A DNA stretch of 7,226 bases from Odoribacteraceae bacterium (GTDB lineage: Bacteria > Bacteroidota > Bacteroidia > Bacteroidales > Marinifilaceae), in contig JAIRXZ010000056.1 in assembly GCA_031267995.1 (NCBI GenBank), positions 1 through 7,226 of the forward strand. Direction: 5' to 3'. Below, piece by piece: positions 6,611-7,226 of this stretch. The translations under genes and the position numbers were made by a program. Positions within the stretch are counted from its first letter, which is position 1. The number at the start of each line of letters is the position of its first letter. Under the pieces are notes generated by a model, which was not told the DNA's origin, searched no databases, and saw only the letters and a program-made list of their open reading frames with translations.

Positions 6611-6636
6611 GCGTCATCGAGAGATGGCGCTTTTTT
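6611..6636 (+). terminator. Intrinsic terminator after tRNA-Val
   Basis: GCGTCATC (6611-6618) pairs with GATGGCGC (6623-6630) around loop GAGA, with one G-T pair, followed immediately by TTTTTT. It starts four bases past the tRNA, so the tRNA is a single-gene transcript. Confidence 0.9.
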
Positions 6637-6758
6637 CGTGCGCGGGGGGCGGGGGGAGGCGAGGACGCACCTGCGTGTGTGCCCTTTCTCGCGTGCGCAT
6701 CCCGACGACAACACCGGTAAACGTTGCGGGCACCCCTCGCGGGGGCCCACCTCTTTGT
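6637..6758. other. GC-rich intergenic stretch with G runs and a hairpin
   Basis: No gene is supported. Two G6 runs (6644-6649, 6651-6656) follow the tRNA terminator. A GGGC-A-CCCC/GGGGGCCC hairpin lies at 6728-6748 with loop TCGC and one bulged base. It resembles another REP-type palindrome adjoining the next repeat cluster. Confidence 0.5.
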
Positions 6759-6784
6759 GTAGAGACGTAGCGAGCTACGTCTCC
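6759..6784. repeat. GTAGAGACGTAGC palindrome, copy A
   Basis: GAGACGTAGC (6762-6771) and GCTACGTCTC (6774-6783) form a perfect 10-bp hairpin with a two-base loop. It is the first of three related copies in 160 bases and reads forward, like copy C. Confidence 0.85.
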
Positions 6785-6796
6785 AAGATTGGATTT

Positions 6797-6830
6797 CCGT
6801 TTCCTGAGACGTAGCACGCTACGTCTCTAC
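6797..6830. repeat. GTAGAGACGTAGC palindrome, copy B (inverted)
   Basis: GAGACGTAGC (6806-6815) and GCTACGTCTC (6818-6827) form a perfect 10-bp stem with loop AC. Its flanks (TTCCT before, TAC after) show that it is inverted relative to copy C, with which it shares about 30 bases. Confidence 0.85.
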
Positions 6831-6832
6831 AG

Positions 6833-6886
6833 AGGTCGTCCAATCCATACCCGTATATCAGGTCGTCCAATCCATATCCGTACATC
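6833..6886. repeat. Two tandem copies of a 27-base unit
   Basis: Units 6833-6859 and 6860-6886 begin AGGTCGTCCAATCCAT and differ at only two positions. They sit exactly between inverted palindrome copies B and C. Confidence 0.85.
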
Positions 6887-6887
6887 A

Positions 6888-6920
6888 GTAGAGACGTCGC
6901 GTGCTACGTCTCAGGAACCG
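6888..6920. repeat. GTAGAGACGTAGC palindrome, copy C
   Basis: GAGACGTCGC (6891-6900) and GCTACGTCTC (6903-6912) form the stem with one mismatch. With its flank AGGAA it matches the reverse complement of copy B at all but one of about 30 positions. Confidence 0.85.
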
Positions 6921-6944
6921 GGCATCCCCTTGCCCACCCACCAC

Positions 6945-7004
6945 AAAAAAAAGCTCCCCCGGTAAAATCCTTGTAGCCGTCGCGGATTCAAGGATCGGGG
7001 GAGC
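6945..7004 (-). terminator. Strong minus-strand intrinsic terminator
   Basis: GCTCCCCCG (6953-6961) pairs with CGGGGGAGC (6996-7004), 9 bp. Inside it ATCCTTG (6967-6973) pairs with CAAGGAT (6989-6995), 7 bp, with a GTAAA bulge and a 15-base loop. Eight A's at 6945-6952 give a U8 tract on the minus strand, so it terminates transcription arriving from the right edge, probably that of the partial gene at 7169-7226. The loop and 3' arm are also complementary to a segment at 7111-7128. Confidence 0.8.
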
Positions 7005-7006
7005 GG

Positions 7007-7039
7007 GTTCACTTGCAAAGCGGAAAATGCACAGTGAAC
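7007..7039. other. Hairpin next to the minus-strand terminator
   Basis: GTTCACTTGCA (7007-7017) pairs with TGCA, a bulged C, then AGTGAAC (7028-7039): 11 bp around a 10-base loop. It lies just upstream of the terminator on the minus strand and adds to a structured RNA of about 190 bases. Confidence 0.6.
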
Positions 7040-7076
7040 GTCGATTTAAGAATGAACGTCTAAATTAACAGTAACA

Positions 7077-7148
7077 ATGAAAGTAAAGATCTTTTGTTGT
7101 TGTTTGCCAGCCGGGGGAGCGACGGCTAACCGACGGCGTGGTTATTAG
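7077..7148 (+). CDS. Candidate 23-aa Cys-rich peptide ORF
   Basis: ATG to TAG encodes 23 residues: MKVKIFCCCLPAGG, then ATANRRRGY. The start context is A-rich (AACAGTAACA before ATGAAAGTAAAG), typical of Bacteroidota initiation. Three consecutive Cys codons suggest either a leader peptide or chance from the TTGTTGTTG tract. After the TAG the same frame continues for 22 protein-like codons (containing YFPVEEASRLAFAAA) to a TGA at 7215. It is antisense to the putative transcript of the partial gene at the right edge, so at most one of these readings may be real. No homologue is recognised. Confidence 0.25.
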   Translation: MKVKIFCCCLPAGGATANRRRGY

Positions 7149-7168
7149 GACGTCCATGAGGGGAGGGG

Positions 7169-7226
7169 CTACTTCCCCGTCGAGGAAGCCTCCCGATTAG
7201 CCTTCGCCGCCGCGTGATCGGCCTCC
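7169..7226 (-). CDS. Possible C-terminus of a gene entering from the right edge
   Basis: The minus-strand frame is open from the window edge and ends at TAG (7171-7169) after 18 codons, EADHAAAKANREASSTGK. The composition, Ala- and Lys-rich with a polar tail and mostly G or C in third positions, is natural for a protein end. The strong minus-strand terminator about 165 bases beyond fits a gene ending here. It is too short to identify, and another minus frame is also open in this stretch. Confidence 0.4.
   Translation of the reverse strand, partial: EADHAAAKANREASSTGK

Noticed and set aside
6644..6656. G-quadruplex in the two G6 runs
   Set aside because: Only two long G runs separated by one base, with short GG pairs after. 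A regular four-tract pattern with normal loops is lacking.
6532..6920. tRNA-Val as an integration site for a mobile element
   Set aside because: No integrase, no second copy of the tRNA 3' end, and the downstream DNA is palindromic intergenic repeats rather than element genes.
6759..6920. CRISPR-like array from three similar palindromes
   Set aside because: The copies are in mixed orientation with unequal spacing, the intervening DNA is itself repeated, and no cas genes are present.

Overview
The window looks like chromosomal DNA from a GC-rich member of the Bacteroidales (Bacteroidota). The evidence is a glycoside hydrolase family 92 lipoprotein, start codons in A/T-rich context without clear Shine-Dalgarno sequences, and a promoter motif matching the Bacteroidota consensus (TAnnTTTG with an upstream TTTG-like element). 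The genes are GC-rich, while the intergenic stretch at about 6100-6340 is clearly AT-richer. Genus cannot be fixed from the sequence alone.

Layout. Positions 1-259 are intergenic: four arms of a TTCGACAGGCTCAGCC-type palindromic repeat, then a second palindromic block abutting the 3' end of the first gene. Positions 260-5833 hold four complete, co-directional minus-strand genes. In transcription order these are a CysQ-type 3'(2'),5'-bisphosphate nucleotidase, an M18 aminopeptidase, an aldose 1-epimerase (galM) and a GH92 alpha-mannosidase lipoprotein. The first two are 12 bases apart and the last two 38-39 bases apart. A 108-base gap with a strong hairpin separates the two pairs.

Positions 5834-7226 contain no confidently identified full-length protein gene. 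They hold a small plus-strand module at 6175-6340: a 26-codon signal-peptide-like ORF, an internal Bacteroidota-type promoter, and a roughly 100-nt candidate RNA closed by a textbook intrinsic terminator. Next come a degenerate 21-base tandem repeat, a tRNA-Val(GAC) with its own promoter and terminator, and a cluster of GTAGAGACGTAGC-type palindromes around a 27-base tandem duplication. A strong minus-strand terminator follows, with an upstream segment that could act as an antiterminator. The right edge carries the possible C-terminus of another minus-strand gene and, on the opposite strand, a 23-codon ORF with three consecutive cysteines.

How the genes fit together. The galM-GH92 pair suggests glycan foraging: GH92 releases mannose from alpha-mannosides, probably at the cell surface or in the periplasm, and GalM interconverts sugar anomers in the cytoplasm. 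No SusC/SusD pair or regulator is visible, so this is not a complete polysaccharide utilisation locus within the window. CysQ and the aminopeptidase are housekeeping enzymes with no obvious joint pathway. I see no defence system, phage, insertion sequence or CRISPR array. The least explained parts are the small ORF/RNA module at 6175-6340 and the structured region at 6945-7150.
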